From positions 444,070-508,069 of the forward strand of contig MU001687.1 of assembly GCA_010093515.1 (NCBI GenBank): a stretch of DNA of 64,000 bases, in the 5' to 3' direction. Positions within the stretch are counted from its first letter, which is position 1, and each line of letters starts with the position of its first letter. Both the position numbers and the translations under genes were made by a program. Of this stretch, positions 59,734 to 64,000 are shown one piece after another. The notes below the pieces were generated by a model. It did not search any database. It worked only from the letters and a program-made list of their open reading frames with translations, and was not told where the DNA came from. The stretch comes from Lineolata rhizophorae. Taxonomy: Eukaryota > Ascomycota > Dothideomycetes > Lineolatales > Lineolataceae.

Positions 59734-60361
59734 TGCGGTTGGGTGGATGGGTGACGCGTTGTGAGCATATACGCACACAGGGGTTTACTCTTTTCTTTTT
59801 TCCGGTTTTTATTTCTATTGGCATAGAGGATGGAGTTTTGTGTTAGCCTTTGGTCTCTTTTCACGGAGATGACGGAGTGATCGGAGCGAGAATGTCGCTG
59901 CGGAACTGAACGTGGCACGGACTGATTGACTGGACGCATGGCACGGACGGGCAGCGAGGAAGACAAGCGCAATGAGTGAGAAAGCAAAGCATTGATTGTT
60001 GGAGGCCGGAATGTAATCGGTATATTCAACATATAGCATCCACTGCAGGCGAAGCATTGCAACGGAAAGGTAAAACCAGAGGAAAATGAAACTCGAGTTG
60101 ACAAGAAGAGGATCGAGAACTGAAAAGAGAGGGAGTGCCCGTCAGAATCTGCAGTCCCCGTGTGCCCTTTTCCCCTCACTGGCCCTGCCCGCGTCGGCCC
60201 ATCGGGGCCAGTCTTGGCGAGCTAGTCGAGCTTGCACGCACCCGTCAGCGCCATCGTGACCTCCGCCCGCATCTCCACGCGCACATCCCCAGCTTTCCCG
60301 ACTCCTCCACGCCCCGTTCGACACCCAATCGAACCGGCTGCCTCCGTGGGCCGGCGCGACC
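59734..60361. other. Spacer between allantoinase and GatB
   Basis: 628 bp. The left part is the allantoinase 3' region; the right part contains the GatB promoter and a GC-rich leader. No gene seen. Confidence 0.5.
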
Positions 60362-61316
60362 ATGCTCTCCGCCTCCTCCGCCGTGCGCGCCCTCCGCGCC
60401 TCCTCCGCGCCCGCGTCTCTCCGCCCGCTCGTCTGCGCCCAGTGCCTCGGCCTCGTGCGCGCCGCGCTCGAGCCCCGCCCGCCCGTCGCGTCGCGCAGCC
60501 GCCGACAACTCGCGTTTTGCGCGCGCGCGGGCTCGCAGGCGGCGCCCGGGGGCAGCGCTGCCGGCGCGGCGGCCGGCGCGGGCGTGCCGTTCCGGAAGCG
60601 GCGCAAGGACGAGGCGAGGGCGCGGAAGGCGGCCGCGAAGGCGGGTGGCGAGGGCCGAGGACGGGCGGAGCGTGCTGAGGCGGGAGGGAGCGGCGGGTGG
60701 GAGCTCACGGTCGGGATCGAGATCCATGCCGAGTTGAACGCGGCGCGGAAGCTGTTCAGCGAGGCGGCGGGGAGCAACTACAACGTGCGCTGCGGGAGCG
60801 GCGCTGGCGGTGCGGCCGGCGGCGGGGACGCAGGAGGGCTGGAAGGCGCGGCGGAAGGGCTGGACGCGCCCAACACGCGCGTCGCCGAGTTCGACCTGGC
60901 GCTGCCGGGCGCGCAGCCGACGTTCCAGAAGGGCGCGCTGGTGCCGGCGATCCGGGCGGCGCTGGCGCTGGGCTGCGAGGTGCAGCGGCGCAGCGGCTGG
61001 GACCGCAAGCACTACTTCTACCAGGACCAGCCCAATGGCTATCAGATCACGCAGTACTACGGTGGGTGCCATGGACTGCGGCTACAAGACGCTTCATCCG
61101 ATGACATGAGACGATGCTGACTCGTGATTGCCCAACAACGAACAGAGCCCTTCGCCAAAAACGGCCACATCACGCTGTACCCGCACGACGGGCTGCCCGC
61201 CTCCGACGGCGCCTCCCTCACCGTCGGCATCAAGCAGGTCCAACTCGAGCAGGACACGGCCAAGACGCTGCTCCGGCCGGGCGTCGCCGGCGGCGATGGC
61301 GGCCAGCCCGGGACGA

Positions 61317-61361
<45 letters not shown>

Positions 61362-62635
61362 CCCACCTCCTCGACTTCAACCGCGTCTCCCACCCGCTCG
61401 TCGAGATCATCACGCTCCCGCAGCTGCACTCGCCGCGCGCGGCCGCCGCCTGCGTGCGCAAGATCCAGGGCCTGCTAGCCGGCGTGGACGCGCTGGCGGC
61501 CGGCATGGAGCTAGGCGGGCTGCGGGCCGACGTCAACGTGTCGGTGCGGCGACGACGGAACGGGCGCGACGCCGAGGCCGACGAGGGCGCGGCGGGCGCG
61601 GCGCAGTCGTACGGCGGCGTCGCCGGCCTCGGCACCCGCACCGAGATCAAGAACCTGTCGTCGTTCAAGGCGGTCGAGGACGCGGTCGCGCTCGAGCGCG
61701 ACAGGCAGGTCGCGGTCCTCGAGGCCGGCGGCCGGGTCGAGTCCGAGACGCGCGGGTACGCGCTCGGCGCCCGCGAGACGCGCAAGCTGCGGGGCAAGGA
61801 GGGCGAGGTGGATTATAGGTACATGCCGGATCCGGACTTGGGGCCGCTGCTGATCGGGAGGGAGCTCGTGGAGCGCTTGGGGGAGGGGCTGCCGTTGCTG
61901 CCGGATCAGGTGGTGGCGAGGTTGGTGGAAGGGGGGGTGAGCGTTAAGGATGCGGTTACGTTGGCGGGGCTGGAGGGAGGGGATAGGGTCGAGTTTTATT
62001 GGGAGGTTGTGGAGGGGTTGGAGGAGACGTTGAGTGGGGAGGAAAGGGAAAGGGTTAAGCCGAGGAGATTGGCGGCGAACTGGTAGGGCTGTTCCTCCTC
62101 TTTTCCTTCCGGTTTCTGGGCTCGATGACTGCCGTTCGGAAATTGGGAGGCTAGCATATGTCTCTATCGCAATTCGCTAACTCAGTCTTCTCCCAGGGTC
62201 CTTCACGAACTCGGTGGTCACCTCGCCGCTGCTCCGTTCCCCTCTCCCTTATCCCCTTACCCCATCTCCCCGTCGGCCCTCTCCTCCCTTCTCGTCCTGC
62301 TCGCTCGCCGCGTCATCACCGGCCCCACCGCCAAGCACATCCTCGCATCCCTCGTCGCGGGGGACGCGCGGGATCCGACCTGCATCGTCGAGGAAGAGGG
62401 CCTCGCGCTGAAACCCATGAGTGACGAGGACTACGCGGCGCTAGCGAGTGAGATGGTGCGAGAGAACGAGGGCATGGTGGAGCAGGTGAGGAAGGAAAAG
62501 GAGAAGGGGAGAGGAGGGGAGAGGGGGAAGGTGGGCTGGTTTGTGGGGCAGATGGTCAGGAGGGGGGAGGAGGGGATGGTGGAGCCGGGAAGGGCGGAGG
62601 CGGCGGTGAGGAAGGTCTTGGGGTTGGATGGGTGA
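60362..62635 (+). CDS. PET112: Mitochondrial glutamyl-tRNA(Gln) amidotransferase subunit B (GatB/PET112)
   Basis: Kinase-like subunit of the mitochondrial GatCAB/GatFAB enzyme that turns Glu-tRNA(Gln) into Gln-tRNA(Gln). Three exons (60362-61061, 61146-62082, 62197-62635) give 691 aa; introns are 84 and 114 nt. The N-terminal 100 residues are Ala/Arg/Ser-rich, a likely mitochondrial presequence of unusual length. Core motifs: [83 protein letters not shown] and [14 protein letters not shown]. The C-terminal YqeY-like part begins after intron 2 (VLHELGGHL). A run of 14 threonines from a GAC/ACG microsatellite interrupts the core before the [11 protein letters not shown] motif. Confidence 0.94.
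61318..61360 (+). repeat. (GAC)n trinucleotide microsatellite in GatB
   Basis: About 14 uninterrupted GAC units, read as ACG codons, coding 14 Thr. The run sits in a variable loop between [12 protein letters not shown] and [11 protein letters not shown]. Confidence 0.92.
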
Positions 62636-63455
62636 GGAGATGTGGTACGTATGATTAGGTTTGTACTTTTTTTGACGTGTCTGCGCTCCGTTATTCTAGC
62701 GGTTTAAGTAAGCGGGCATTTAAGGAGTCACATGATACAAGATTAATGCTGGACGAGTAAGTCTGTCTAAAGGACTGGCATTTAGGGGAACGTACCCTCC
62801 AGCGCATTTGTACTGTTCTTAGGCCTTCTCATGTGCAATTTTACCTTTCTTTCACTTTCTTTCACTTTCTGTCACTGTACCACGGTAGCATGTTTCCATC
62901 CGGGATTCATCGATGTTGAAGCTGCATTGACATCAATCTCCAAGCACAAAGCATAGAAAGTGTTAGATTCACCTCGCAATGTCCATCCTCAATTAGATTT
63001 CCCTTTTGGGTTCAGACCTTTTTGCGGCCAGGCTTTGCTTCAGTCCCTCATAAAGCAGCTTAGAGAAGTATGGAGATGGTGCTTCGTGTCTTCTCTAGGC
63101 TCGCGTTTGAAGTATGTGTTCCGTGGGCATGTGCCTTCTTTACCAAGGTAACCATTCAGTCCGGTACCGTGATATGTGGCCACTTGCCCAGCCGTCAAAT
63201 TTTGTCGTCCACGCAATCGCCTTGCTTCTGCCTCTCTGATCTGTTCCCACTCCTTTCCAACGTGCTCCCGTTTCGTTTCGAATTTGCAAGAACGAGTTCT
63301 ACGTTCAAGAGCTACCTCACACCTCTTTCTGCTGTCATGGCTCCCGATTTTTACCTTTCCGGCTTCTTGTCCCGGTCTCGCTTGGAACGCCATTCCAGCG
63401 TCGAATCGATTTCACTTTCCACAGTGCGAAGCGTAGACGAGACAAACACCAACAC
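62636..63455. other. Spacer before the right-edge gene
   Basis: 820 bp, more AT-rich than the genes, including a TTTCTTTCACTTTC pyrimidine tract near 62845-62870. It holds the 3' region of GatB and the promoter of the next gene. Confidence 0.5.
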
Positions 63456-64000
63456 TATGCCACCTAGGACGCCGCAACAACTGACCCCAACGACTCGAAT
63501 CGAACGACAACTTATCTACGAGCCCGAGATGACGTCCGAAGAGGTCGAATACCTGCTGACAGCAATCGGCTCCGGGTGCGCCTTTCGCGAACTGGTGTTA
63601 TCTGTAGCTTACGACGTGGCCCGGCAAATCGCCACGCTTGAGGACGTCGAACGTCTATTAGGGGCTATGGGTTCCAAAGGAATCGTTCATCAACTGGCCT
63701 CCTATCTTCGCAGGGCTGTCCGGCATCTTTCTGGCGTTATGAAAGCAAAAGCTGAGCTCTTGAAGCGGCGCAAGAAGGGGCAGAAAGAGGTGATCGAGTT
63801 GGCCCGCCTTCTAATATCAGATCCGTGCGGAGATGCTGCAGGCCCGCCCCGGGAGCCATCTAAGATGATAGAGCCCCGCGACATATACGACGAACAGCTT
63901 GAGCCGAAGCAAGTGGCGACCCCAGAAAAAGACGACGAGCGGCAGATACCTCCAGAGGGCGCCGATGCGGAGCCCTCGACCTCGCAAGAGGGCCCCGCGC
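63456..64000 (+). CDS. Unrecognised protein, open at the right edge
   Basis: An ATG at 63456 opens a frame without a stop to the window end (at least 181 codons). It begins MPPRTPQQLTPTTRIER. Residues 20-125 look helical and charged (MTSEEVEYLLTAIGSG, DVERLLGAMGSKG), with a basic stretch LLKRRKKGQKEV. From about residue 128 it becomes Pro/Glu/Asp-rich and probably disordered. No family recognised. The lack of stops over 545 nt and the non-GC-skewed composition support real coding. The gene continues beyond the window, and an intron near the edge cannot be excluded. Confidence 0.6.

Overview
The window is nuclear DNA from a filamentous ascomycete (Pezizomycotina, probably Sordariomycetes). Genes are separated by GC-rich spacers and carry short GT-AG introns, mostly 50-125 nt with CTAAC/CTGAC-type branch sites. 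The gene set is ascomycete: a Zn2Cys6 regulator, a Swi5/Ace2-type zinc-finger factor, inositol phosphorylceramide synthase (AUR1), an Nma111-type HtrA protease and a HET-NACHT-WD40 (HNWD) NLR. I resolved exon structures by joining reading frames at splice signals and by family knowledge; no alignment or RNA data were available.

Layout. 0.6-6.2 kb: a Zn2Cys6 regulator, a short-chain dehydrogenase and a divergent 3-hydroxyacyl-CoA dehydrogenase-like enzyme, possibly a small catabolic group. 6.6-10.4 kb: housekeeping genes RPB5, PPM1/LCMT1 (PP2A methylation) and COQ9 (ubiquinone). 12.0-19.2 kb: a NYN-domain protein, the ubiquitin-S27a fusion gene, and a Swi5/Ace2-like factor divergent from it. 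19.2-32.8 kb is an accessory island: a repeat-rich spacer, a complete HNWD NLR with 13 near-identical WD40 repeats, a decayed pogo-type transposon and a decayed DUF3435 (tyrosine-recombinase type) gene, then about 2.3 kb without genes. 32.8-47.0 kb: AUR1, a 4.2 kb gene-free stretch, listerin (LTN1/RKR1), and RAD3/XPD head-to-head with it. 47.5-53.7 kb: an Avo2-like ankyrin protein divergent from NMA111. 53.7-57.9 kb: a gene-free stretch with a striking cluster of the octamer TTACTCGA. 57.9-62.6 kb: allantoinase and mitochondrial GatB. At the right edge an unrecognised open gene runs out of the window.

How they fit together: most genes are conserved single-copy functions (transcription, translation quality control, DNA repair, sphingolipid synthesis, purine catabolism, mitochondrial translation) and do not form one pathway. 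The exception is the island at 20-31 kb. There a fast-evolving innate-immunity/incompatibility receptor sits beside mobile-element relics, one of them from the family that includes the recombinases of giant fungal Starship elements. That island is the best place to look for something new.
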